Shown here: positions 16,764 through 23,793 of the stretch, in pieces
Position numbering within the stretch: the stretch's first letter is position 1
Layout: the number at the start of each line of letters is the position of its first letter
Assembly: GCA_042573625.1 (NCBI GenBank)
Contig: JBHPCZ010000025.1
Location: forward strand, 1 to 39,165
DNA from: JBHPCZ01 sp042573625
GTDB taxonomy: Bacteria; Desulfobacterota; Desulfobacteria; Desulfobacterales; UBA11574
Direction: 5' to 3'
DNA length: 39,165 nucleotides
The notes under the pieces: generated by a model
The model's database searches: none
Seen by the model: only the letters and a program-made list of their open reading frames with translations
Told to the model about the DNA's origin: nothing
Translations under genes and position numbers: made by a program

Positions 16764-18464
16764 TTACCCTAAGATGGATTTAAGATCCTCGTCAGCCGAT
16801 GAAATCGGTTTGATGTCAAAATTTTTCACCAAAGTATCCAGCACATTCGGTGTCAAAAAGGCCGGCAGGGAAGGCCCTAAGCGGATGCCTTTGATGCCGA
16901 GGTGAAGCAGCGCCAGCAAAATGCAAACCGCTTTTTGCTCATACCAGGAAATGATCAGCGATAATGGCAATTCATTGACTTCCATATCGAATGCTTTTGC
17001 CAATGCCGAAGCGATCTGAACGGCTGAGTAGGCATCATTACACTGACCAGCATCCAAAAGACGCGGTATACCGCCGATATCGCCCAGATCTTTATCAAAG
17101 AAACGGTATTTGCCGCAGGCCAATGTCAAAACGATGCAATCCTTGGGAACTTTTTCTACAAACTCAGTATAGTAATTTCGTCCCGGTTTGGCACCGTCAC
17201 AACCGGCCACCAGAAAGAAATGTCGAATATCTCCGGATTTCACGGCTTCGATGACCTTGTCTGCAACACTGAGAACGGCATTTCGAGCAAAACCGACCGT
17301 AACCTCCTGTTTGACGAGATCTTCCTCAAAGCCTGGAAGCTCAAGGGTTCTATCGATGACCGGTTGAAAATTAAGATCCGAAATATGGGGAATTCCCGGC
17401 CAGCCAACCATGCCGCTGGTAAATAAATTGTCTTTATAGTCATTTTTGGGTCGCTGGATACAATTGGTGGTCATCAGAATGGCGCCTGGAAAATCAGCGA
17501 ATTCTTTAATCTGCTTTTGCCAGGCCGTACCGAATTGGCCGTAGAAATGTGGATATTTCTTTAGCTTGGGGTAACCATGAGTTGCGAGCATCTCACCGTG
17601 GGTGTAAATGTTAATGCCTTTCCCTTGAGTTTGTTTTAGCAATTCTTCGAGATCTTTCAAGTCGTGACCCGAGACAAGAATAGCTTTTCCCTTCTTATAG
17701 CCCAGCGGAACCTTTGTCGGGACAGGGTGACCATATGTGTTCGTATTACCGGCATCCAGCAGTTCCATGGCTTTATAGGCTGCTTCACCGCACCTGAGCG
17801 CCATTTTGACCCAATCGTCAACCCCCAGATCATCCCTTTGAATGGCAGCCAGTCCCTCATGCACATATGCATAAACGCTGTCATCTTCCTGCCCTAAAAT
17901 TAGTGCGTGGTCTGCATAAGCACTCACGCCTTTAATGCCAAAAAGAACGGTGTGCTTCAAAGAGAGAATATCTGGGTTATCGCCTGGATAGGACTTTAAA
18001 CCAACATCTTCACCTTGCTTAATCAACCCTTCCAAAGTCGATTGAGGATTAAACACGGCAGGACCGCCTTGCAGATCAATATTTCCACCTGCGGCCTTAA
18101 CCTTCCTTTTTAGCTGATCCCGTTTTTCTACGGCCTCATGAATCAATTTTAGGAAGCGATCCGGATCAAAATCCACATTCGTTAACGTCGAGAAGGCCGC
18201 TTTAACAGTAAAAACATTAACATCTCGATCAATGACGCCGACCTTTCGCCCTTCTACAGCATATTGGGATAATCCCATTAGAGTGTAGAGGAGGAGATCC
18301 TGTAAGGCTGCCACCTCTGGTTTTTTGCCGCAGACTCCCAGCACTGTGCATCCTGTACCTTTTGCTGTCTGTTCGCATTGATAACAAAACATAATGTCTT
18401 CCTTAGTATCACGCGCCTTCTTGGGGGCGATGGTCGCCTCTTTGAGTGTTGTCCCCTTTGGCAT
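16764..18464 (-). CDS. hcp: Hybrid cluster protein (hydroxylamine reductase / NO reductase / S-nitrosylase family)
   Basis: 566 residues from ATG 18464, which has an AAGGAGG Shine-Dalgarno at ideal spacing; this adds 24 residues before the usual MFCYQCEQ start. ATG 18392 with AAGGAAG is the alternative and would give the normal family N-terminus. The cluster cysteines C27, C30, C39 and C45 (CYQC, then GCTVLGVC) are spaced as in class I Hcp from Desulfovibrio. Hybrid-cluster ligands are present: GHDLKDL, TTNCIQRP, VAGCDGAKPG, LTLACGKYRF, DAGQCNDAYS and WYEQKAV. Hcp is reported to handle hydroxylamine, NO and S-nitrosylation. It lies 39 bases after the sigma-54 activator gene, in the same direction. 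Confidence 0.97.
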   Translation of the reverse strand: MPKGTTLKEATIAPKKARDTKEDIMFCYQCEQTAKGTGCTVLGVCGKKPEVAALQDLLLYTLMGLSQYAVEGRKVGVIDRDVNVFTVKAAFSTLTNVDFDPDRFLKLIHEAVEKRDQLKRKVKAAGGNIDLQGGPAVFNPQSTLEGLIKQGEDVGLKSYPGDNPDILSLKHTVLFGIKGVSAYADHALILGQEDDSVYAYVHEGLAAIQRDDLGVDDWVKMALRCGEAAYKAMELLDAGNTNTYGHPVPTKVPLGYKKGKAILVSGHDLKDLEELLKQTQGKGINIYTHGEMLATHGYPKLKKYPHFYGQFGTAWQKQIKEFADFPGAILMTTNCIQRPKNDYKDNLFTSGMVGWPGIPHISDLNFQPVIDRTLELPGFEEDLVKQEVTVGFARNAVLSVADKVIEAVKSGDIRHFFLVAGCDGAKPGRNYYTEFVEKVPKDCIVLTLACGKYRFFDKDLGDIGGIPRLLDAGQCNDAYSAVQIASALAKAFDMEVNELPLSLIISWYEQKAVCILLALLHLGIKGIRLGPSLPAFLTPNVLDTLVKNFDIKPISSADEDLKSILG

Positions 18465-18503
18465 ATATCCTCCTTGTGGATGAAAAGGTTATTTTTAAAA
18501 AAA

Positions 18504-19562
18504 CTATGCGTAGACACTTTTTTGTATTACCGGATGATCGTCCAAAAACCGATACAGCGTTGCACGCCCAACACCAAGGTGTCTTGCAGTTTTTGCCTTA
18601 TTACCGTCGGTTTTTTCCAAAGTAGATTTTACTGAGAACATGTCTAGTTTCCTTGAACCTCTACAACCGGCCCAAAGCATCCTGTTATTTTTAAATTCCA
18701 CAGGAAGGTCATCAGGGGTTATTACAACGCCGTTACATTTAACAAATGCAAACTGCACAGCATTTTGAAGCTCCCTCACATTTCCTGGCCATTCATATTT
18801 GACGAGTAATGACGCGGCTTCGGCAGAGACAATAAGAGGGTTTCGGTTATACTTCCGGACTGCCTGCTGTAAAAAATGATTAATCAGAAGCGGAATATCA
18901 TTTTTTCGCTCACGAAGTGGAGGAAGCTGTATCGGTAAAACATTAAGGCGGTAATACAGGTCTTCCCGGAAATTTTTCTTTTTCATCTGTGTTTTTAGGT
19001 CCTTATTGGTAGCGCTAATTACCTTTACATTGACGGAAACCGTTTTTTCCCCACCCACTTTTTCAAACTTTCCGTCTTCGAGGAAACGCAAAAGCTTTAT
19101 TTGTGCAGATTTATACAGCTCAGCAACTTCATCAAGAAAGATTGTCCCTCCGTCTGCTATCTCGAACCGCCCTCTTTTATTAAAAACAGCACCTGAAAAT
19201 GCTCCTTTTACATGCCCAAAAAGTTCGCTTTCAATAAGTCCTTCAGGCAAAGCCCCGCAATTGATTGGCACGAACGGCGAAGATTTTCGGCAGCTTTCCT
19301 CGTGAATGGCTTTGGCAACAAGCTCCTTTCCTGTACCGGTCTCACCGGAAATAAGAACAGGGTAATCGTATTCAGCAACACTGCTGATTTGCCGAAATAT
19401 CTCGATCATTTTTCTATTCTGCCCTAATATGTTCTCGAAAACATGTGGTATTTTTTCATTTTGTTTCAAACGCCCAGATTTTGAATCATCCTTAAACGAT
19501 GGGACTTCTACACATGTATTCCTATTCCCGGTTCCAACAGCATCATTTTCTTTGTTCAGCAT
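18504..19562 (-). CDS. Sigma-54-dependent activator without a sensor domain
   Basis: 352 residues. A short, low-complexity N-terminus (about 1-40) carries no receiver, PAS or GAF domain. The AAA+ domain (about 43-275) has Walker A GETGTGKE, the sigma-54 contact loop as GAFSGA (the canonical Thr of GAFTGA is Ser), Walker B GGTIFLDEV, and the arginine-finger region DLYYRLNVLPIQLPPLRER. The C-terminal Fis-type HTH is DGNKAKTARHLGVGRATLYR. The first ATG has only AAAGGA very close by. Lying immediately upstream of hcp in one transcription unit, it probably activates the operon and hence itself. Loss of the sensor suggests constitutive activity or control by a partner such as the neighbouring Cys-rich protein (inference). 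Confidence 0.92.
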   Translation of the reverse strand: MLNKENDAVGTGNRNTCVEVPSFKDDSKSGRLKQNEKIPHVFENILGQNRKMIEIFRQISSVAEYDYPVLISGETGTGKELVAKAIHEESCRKSSPFVPINCGALPEGLIESELFGHVKGAFSGAVFNKRGRFEIADGGTIFLDEVAELYKSAQIKLLRFLEDGKFEKVGGEKTVSVNVKVISATNKDLKTQMKKKNFREDLYYRLNVLPIQLPPLRERKNDIPLLINHFLQQAVRKYNRNPLIVSAEAASLLVKYEWPGNVRELQNAVQFAFVKCNGVVITPDDLPVEFKNNRMLWAGCRGSRKLDMFSVKSTLEKTDGNKAKTARHLGVGRATLYRFLDDHPVIQKSVYA

Positions 19563-19636
19563 TTCCTTTTCCAGCCTTTCTATATTAATTGGAATGAATC
19601 AAAAATCAGCTCAATGTTATTTCTCCTAAATACAGG

Positions 19637-19819
19637 TCACCCCGACGAAAGAGCTACGTTGCAATTATACTCTTCGGTATAGTCTACTCCACATCCCTCA
19701 TTCAATTTTCCAGAAGACGAATCCATATTCTGTATGGCATGCAACATCTTACAACTTTTGATGCAATCCTCTTTAGGCAGATTTTCTCTGGAACAATTTC
19801 TACACGGAGAAGAGATCAT
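19637..19819 (-). CDS. Cysteine-rich small protein
   Basis: 60 residues with six cysteines (C6, C9, C19, C23, C43, C53), including CRNC and CIKSC. It is preceded by an excellent AAAGGAGG Shine-Dalgarno 5 bases from the ATG. It is not recognised as a known family. The cysteine pattern could bind an Fe-S cluster or zinc. It sits between the ABM copy 2 gene (68 bases upstream) and the sensorless sigma-54 activator (74 bases downstream), so a redox- or NO-sensing role toward that activator is an attractive but untested idea. Confidence 0.65.
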   Translation of the reverse strand: MISSPCRNCSRENLPKEDCIKSCKMLHAIQNMDSSSGKLNEGCGVDYTEEYNCNVALSSG

Positions 19820-19887
19820 ATTTCCTCCTTTATATAAGGGGCTTTAAATAAACGGTATTTACGGTATTTATTGATTTGCTTAAGAGA

Positions 19888-20217
19888 TTAGGTTCTTTTA
19901 CCCTTGGCGGCATGGACGGCTTCCATTCCTTCCGAATAGGAAACCGTGTGAATTTCAATTTGCGGCGGTTCGCATAAAAGACTCTTTGTTCCAAGCAAAA
20001 CGCTGAACCTGTCTGAACTGATATGACGGTCCAGATGTTGGCGGGTTTCCCATTCCGAAATCAGGTTGAAGACATTCTTGTCTTCGATGTCACAGAAGAT
20101 GCCATAGCTTAAACATCCGCCTTCTATTCCCGGTGCCTCAATCAATAAAATAAGCGTTTGCAAAACCTCTTTCTGCTTTTCGGGAAGTGCGTTCATGATT
20201 GTTCTGACGACGTTCAT
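19888..20217 (-). CDS. ABM-superfamily protein, copy 2
   Basis: 109 residues from ATG 20217, chosen because AGGTGG lies 5 bases upstream; an in-frame GTG at 20226 overlaps that site. It matches copy 1 (16044-16376) over nearly the full length, with identical stretches such as DKNVFNLISEWETR and RFSVLLGTKSLLCEPP; the differences cluster at both ends. It is the first gene after a sigma-54-like promoter at 20309-20324. See copy 1 for family notes. Confidence 0.82.
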   Translation of the reverse strand: MNVVRTIMNALPEKQKEVLQTLILLIEAPGIEGGCLSYGIFCDIEDKNVFNLISEWETRQHLDRHISSDRFSVLLGTKSLLCEPPQIEIHTVSYSEGMEAVHAAKGKRT

Positions 20218-20308
20218 TGCGACCACCTATCGGCACTGCCAGCCTTTAAAGGTTGACAGAACCATCAGTAATTTTGGAAACTTTTGCTTACAAAGTACTT
20301 TTTATAAA

Positions 20309-20324
20309 TTCAATTTTTGTGCCA
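20309..20324 (-). promoter_or_regulatory. Sigma-54-like promoter for the ABM/hcp operon
   Basis: On the minus strand the sequence is TGGCAC-AAAAA-TTGAA. The sigma-54 consensus is TGGCAC-N5-TTGC(A/T), so the -24 box is perfect and the -12 box has one mismatch (A for C). Transcription would start near 20299, about 80 bases before ATG 20217. Two sigma-54 activators are encoded within 3 kb. Confidence 0.55.
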
Positions 20325-20433
20325 GGGGTCCAACACCCGGGGTAGCGTCACCCATCATACCGATTTATAAGAATAATTAGTTTAAAGGCACGGGGAAGGC
20401 AGGTAAAAATAGACGCACAAGCAGGGTTATATT

Positions 20434-20446
20434 TGACCAATGGTCA
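20434..20446. promoter_or_regulatory. Perfect 13-bp palindrome, candidate activator-binding site
   Basis: TGACCAATGGTCA is a perfect palindrome around a central A, about 135 bases upstream of the predicted sigma-54 start. This is a typical distance for enhancer-like sites bound by sigma-54 activators. A Crp/FNR-like TTGACC half-site, as discussed for HcpR regulators, is an alternative reading. Confidence 0.4.
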
Positions 20447-20453
20447 TATATGG

Positions 20454-20810
20454 CCTCTTTTGGTTGTGCCCTAAACCCTCCACCTCTGGTTGAGGACCCA
20501 GAGAGGTTCGACCGATCCGGGTGACCCAGTCGGAGCGAAATCACTCAACCGGTGTGTTGAATATCGAATATCCAATATCCAATCTCGAATATTGAAGGAA
20601 AGCGGTGGGTAAACCATCGGATTGAATTGATCGTAGAATACGGCGCTGTCGTATACCCGAGGCAGAGCGAGGACGCCTCATCATTCGACATTCCTTGATG
20701 GAAATTGGATATTCGGAATCTGCCAACGAGCGACGGCTTCAAAAGCCAACGGCGATGCCCCCATCGTGCGGGCTTCCTGATGCCTCCCGCTATGCGGGAG
20801 GAGACTCACT
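20454..20810. repeat. Dispersed repeat family 1, copy B (~357 bp)
   Basis: Full-length partner of 8347-8707 (see that entry for shared blocks). This copy ends in a perfect hairpin CCTCCCGC-TAT-GCGGGAGG (about 20782-20801), which is partly degraded in copy A. Internal complementary arms lie at about 20570-20600 and 20680-20720. Copies A and B diverge most in the loop between the arms (about 20605-20670), as expected if only the stem is conserved. Confidence 0.75.
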
Positions 20811-20943
20811 GGACTTCCGGTGTAGTATGGGGGCATGACAGTGCAAAAATGGAAATGACTGTCGGATGATTTTCGGGGCCTGCATATTAATTGCGGTTGG
20901 CAAACAATATGCGTTCCATTCAGTGCCGGGGCGGCAATGAAAA

Positions 20944-22494
20944 TCAGGCTTTTCGGATATTGAGTTTACGCATGCGGGCGCGCAAGGTGCTGCGGTTGAG
21001 GCCAAGGATTTCAGCCGCGCTGTTTTTTCCGCTGACTTTCCACCGGGCCTGCTCAAGCACCCGAATAATATGTTTGCGCTCAACTGCTTCCAACGTTTGT
21101 TGGCTTGTACTTAAATCCTTGAACGGCTTCTTGAGTTCATCAACCAGGCGAAGCTTGGGACCCGACGAGTTGATCACCGCACGTTCAAGGACGTTTTCCA
21201 ACTCCCGAACATTTCCAGGCCAGTGGTAATTTTGTAGGACATTCATTACGTTCGCCGGAATGGTTTCAATGGTCTTTCCCATTCGCCTGGAAATTTTTTT
21301 AACGTAAAAATACACAAGCAGCGGAATGTCATCTATGCGATCCCGGAGCGGCGGCATGGTAATCGGGAAAATATTCAACCGGTACCAGAGATCGTCACGG
21401 AAACGGCCTTTGCGGACTTCTTCTTCCAGATTGCGATTTGTGGCGGCAATAATCCGCGCATCGACTTTGATGGTGCGGGAGCTGCCCAATCGTTCAAACT
21501 CGCCATCCTGGATTACTCTGAGCAGCTTTGGTTGTAATTCCAGCGGCAGTTCGCCAATCTCATCCAAAAACAGGGTAGCGCCGTTGGCGACCTCAAATCG
21601 CCCAAGGTTTCTGGAAAGAGAACCGGTAAAAGCACCTTTCTCATGACCGAACAATTCGCTTTCGATCAGGTTTGAGGGCAGTGCGGCGCAATTTACCTTT
21701 ACCAGCGCCCGGTTTTTTCGCGAGCTCAAGCCGTGAATGGCCCGGGTGACCAACTCTTTGCCGGTTCCTGTCTCACCCAGAACCAATACGGTGGTATTGC
21801 TGCCGGCAATCTGTTCAACTTTATAGAGCACGTATTTGAGACCGTCACTTTGACCGACGATGTTCTCATGGTTGTATGCCAGTTTAATTTCTTCTTGCAG
21901 ATATGCTCTTTCCGCCTCCAGTTGATCTTTTAATTTTTTTATTTCAAAAAGGGCGGTTTCCGCCTCTTCCTTTGCGACGACAAGTTCGGCTGTTCGCTTT
22001 TTAACAAGCTCTTCAAGATTTCTTTTATAATTTTCCCGATCAGTCACATCCTCAATGGCCAGAAGGATCAGTTGGGTTTGGTTTGACTCTCCGTAAATCC
22101 GTCTGGCGTTTAAATGCATTATCTTTCGGCCGATGGTTTCAAAGTTATGTTTCACTTCAAAGTCATTGAATTCGGAATTTTCAGGAAGGATATCTTCAAG
22201 CAATTCTCTAAGCTTCGGGATGTTCCATTGCCGGTTGCCAAGATCATATATTAATATTCCCTCTGTCTCATCTGGTTTGACGTTGAACGTCCGGTAAAAG
22301 GAATGATTGGCTTTTACAACCTTCAAACCAGAATCAAGCACCACTAACGGTTCGCGAATCGAACCGAAGAAATTGTCAAAAACTTCAAGAGAGGTTTGTA
22401 CCCTTTGTTTATCGTACCCGGACTTCTTAAATTGTTGTTTCATTTTTCCAGGAGGTTGATTGCTGTTATTTTTAGTTATAATTGCATCTGGCAT
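20944..22494 (-). CDS. PAS-domain sigma-54-dependent activator
   Basis: 516 residues. A PAS domain (about 35-155: FDNFFGSIREPLVVLDSGLK, then ILLAIEDVTDRENYKR) is followed by a coiled coil (about 158-205). The AAA+ domain (about 208-440) has Walker A GETGTGKE, the loop GAFTGS, Walker B GATLFLDEIGELP and DDLWYRLNIFPITMPPLRDR. The C-terminal Fis-type HTH is NSAAEILGLNRSTLRARMRK. No receiver domain is present, so it probably senses a small ligand or redox state through PAS. It is preceded by a good sigma-70-type promoter (22721-22749). It may control the island just downstream, but repeat copy B lies between them. The start is uncertain: ATG 22494 lacks an obvious Shine-Dalgarno, and ATG 22443 follows TGGAAAA. 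Confidence 0.92.
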   Translation of the reverse strand: MPDAIITKNNSNQPPGKMKQQFKKSGYDKQRVQTSLEVFDNFFGSIREPLVVLDSGLKVVKANHSFYRTFNVKPDETEGILIYDLGNRQWNIPKLRELLEDILPENSEFNDFEVKHNFETIGRKIMHLNARRIYGESNQTQLILLAIEDVTDRENYKRNLEELVKKRTAELVVAKEEAETALFEIKKLKDQLEAERAYLQEEIKLAYNHENIVGQSDGLKYVLYKVEQIAGSNTTVLVLGETGTGKELVTRAIHGLSSRKNRALVKVNCAALPSNLIESELFGHEKGAFTGSLSRNLGRFEVANGATLFLDEIGELPLELQPKLLRVIQDGEFERLGSSRTIKVDARIIAATNRNLEEEVRKGRFRDDLWYRLNIFPITMPPLRDRIDDIPLLVYFYVKKISRRMGKTIETIPANVMNVLQNYHWPGNVRELENVLERAVINSSGPKLRLVDELKKPFKDLSTSQQTLEAVERKHIIRVLEQARWKVSGKNSAAEILGLNRSTLRARMRKLNIRKA

Positions 22495-22720
22495 AAAGGG
22501 TTTTTGGCCCGCAGCCTTTCAGTATGAGATGATCATATGAAAAGCTGCCGAGAGCCATTGCATGCGACATATCGTTGCGGGTATCATTTTGCATATTGAC
22601 AACATCCAATGCCAAATACGGATTGATTAAGCGTCGGTGTCCCAGCAGAATTAAAAGGCACAAGAGGGTATTCGGATGAGATCAGCTTTTCGGCACTGCC
22701 GGGAATTAATTGATGCGAAT

Positions 22721-22749
22721 ATTTTAAAAAATATTTGTGGATTTGTCAA
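22721..22749 (-). promoter_or_regulatory. Sigma-70-type promoter upstream of the PAS activator
   Basis: On the minus strand TTGACA (22749-22744) is followed after exactly 17 bases by TAAAAT (22726-22721), one mismatch from TATAAT. It would leave a leader of about 220 bases before ATG 22494. Confidence 0.55.
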
Positions 22750-22890
22750 GCGGATTCTGTTGAAAAGGTTATTATTCCAAGCAGTTGGTATCATATTGTA
22801 TCAGTGCCGGATGGAAGCTTTGCCCGAGTTTTGCTTTTAGCACACGAAGATATGAATTTCAAATAATCGTAATTCAACATATTTTTCATT

Positions 22891-23103
22891 TTACGATTCT
22901 AATCTGGGTTTTTTATACTCTGATAATTGCTCATCATAGCAGAAAGGACAGGTCTTGTCATCCGGATCGATTCGCCAATAGTCTATTGGCATACCGCACC
23001 ATTCAAGAAATTGTCTTGTGTCATTGCCGAGCTGCGCTAAAAATTAAACCTTGCCCATTTCTGGGATACCTAAATAGAGTTTTATCCATTCATCTTCTTC
23101 CAC
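22891..23103 (-). pseudogene. Small gene interrupted by an in-frame TAA
   Basis: One minus-strand frame reads as protein on both sides of a TAA at 23044-23046. Upstream is EEDEWIKLYLGIPEMGKV, starting at a GTG (23103). Downstream is FLAQLGNDTRQFLEWCGMPI followed by DYWRIDPDDKTCPFCYDEQL, ending at TAA 22891-22893. The total is about 70 codons, including a CPFC pair. The composition is protein-like rather than random, so this looks like a recently killed small gene. The family is not recognised. The stop is TAA, so selenocysteine (TGA) and pyrrolysine (TAG) readthrough do not apply. Confidence 0.42.
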
Positions 23104-23149
23104 TGACAGCTAAACGGAATCTATCTTATAAGTTATTTTTCCCTGCCGA

Positions 23150-23527
23150 CTATTTCTGATACCACCGGCCGTTTCCATCCTGAAGCCATTCTCCAGGTCT
23201 TGCCGTTCTCGCAATCTGAAGGGCCCGGCGTTTTCCGACTAGGTCAGCGGTTGTTCCCTGCTGCTTCGCGATCTGGCTATAAACCTGCCTTCGGTCGCTG
23301 TTTTCACCATTCACGTCAGCTGCTCTCGATCTGTCACCGCTTCTAAAGTCCAGGTATCCCCTATTGTTTTCTCCAACAATACCTTGTGCTTTGAGTGCTT
23401 TGATAACGGGCAGCCGCGCCCTCATTCGGGCTTTAATTTCTTTGGCGCCGGCAAAGGCGGAAGCACCTGAAATTAACATAAATGATAATAGAAGTGAAAT
23501 CGTCGTTGTGAAAATTTTTCTTTTCAT
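23150..23527 (-). CDS. ydbL: YdbL family (DUF1318) periplasmic protein
   Basis: 125 residues with a clear signal peptide (KRKIFTTTISLLLSFMLISG, then ASAFA). The mature part matches the YdbL pattern: KARMRARLPVIKALKAQGIV, GENNRGYLDF and the C-terminal GEWLQDGNGRWYQK. In E. coli ydbL follows ynbE and ydbH in one operon. YdbH and YnbE form a bridge for phospholipid transport to the outer membrane, and YdbL is linked to its assembly. The gene order here is the same: ydbH, ynbE, ydbL on the minus strand. Confidence 0.88.
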   Translation of the reverse strand: MKRKIFTTTISLLLSFMLISGASAFAGAKEIKARMRARLPVIKALKAQGIVGENNRGYLDFRSGDRSRAADVNGENSDRRQVYSQIAKQQGTTADLVGKRRALQIARTARPGEWLQDGNGRWYQK

Positions 23528-23562
23528 CCTTCAATCTCCTATTTTTTTCATCTGATCAATCA

Positions 23563-23778
23563 TTATTCTTTAGTTGAAGGTGCTTTATCAGTATTTTCTT
23601 TTGCTTGGTCGATGTCACTGAAAAAATCGTCCAGCGCCTTGTCTACCTTGACGTTCACATCTATTGTGATGTGGATCGGCTTTATTTCCACCGGCGCAAC
23701 CTCTACCTTATGCTGGGTGCAGGCCTGTGTCGACAAAATCAGGATTGCCCCTAACAGAATTGACACGTTTTTAAACAT
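23563..23778 (-). CDS. ynbE: YnbE-like outer-membrane lipoprotein
   Basis: 71 residues. A lipoprotein signal ends in lipobox LSTQAC (Cys20). The short mature region CTQHKVEVAPVEIKPIHITI then DVNVKVDKALDDFF resembles YnbE, whose beta strand multimerises and docks onto the C-terminus of YdbH. The acidic tail (DQAKENTDKAPSTKE) is longer than I would expect. It lies 15 bases after the ydbH stop and 35 bases before ydbL. Confidence 0.85.
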   Translation of the reverse strand: MFKNVSILLGAILILSTQACTQHKVEVAPVEIKPIHITIDVNVKVDKALDDFFSDIDQAKENTDKAPSTKE

Positions 23779-23793
23779 AATTTCACTCCTCTT

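Noticed and set aside
23044..23046. Recoded stop (selenocysteine or pyrrolysine) in the small CPFC gene
   Set aside because: The codon is TAA, which is not used for either amino acid.
22785..23159. Plus-strand frame of 124 codons
   Set aside because: No ribosome site and random-looking composition; the opposite strand holds the more protein-like interrupted gene, and its end runs into ydbL.
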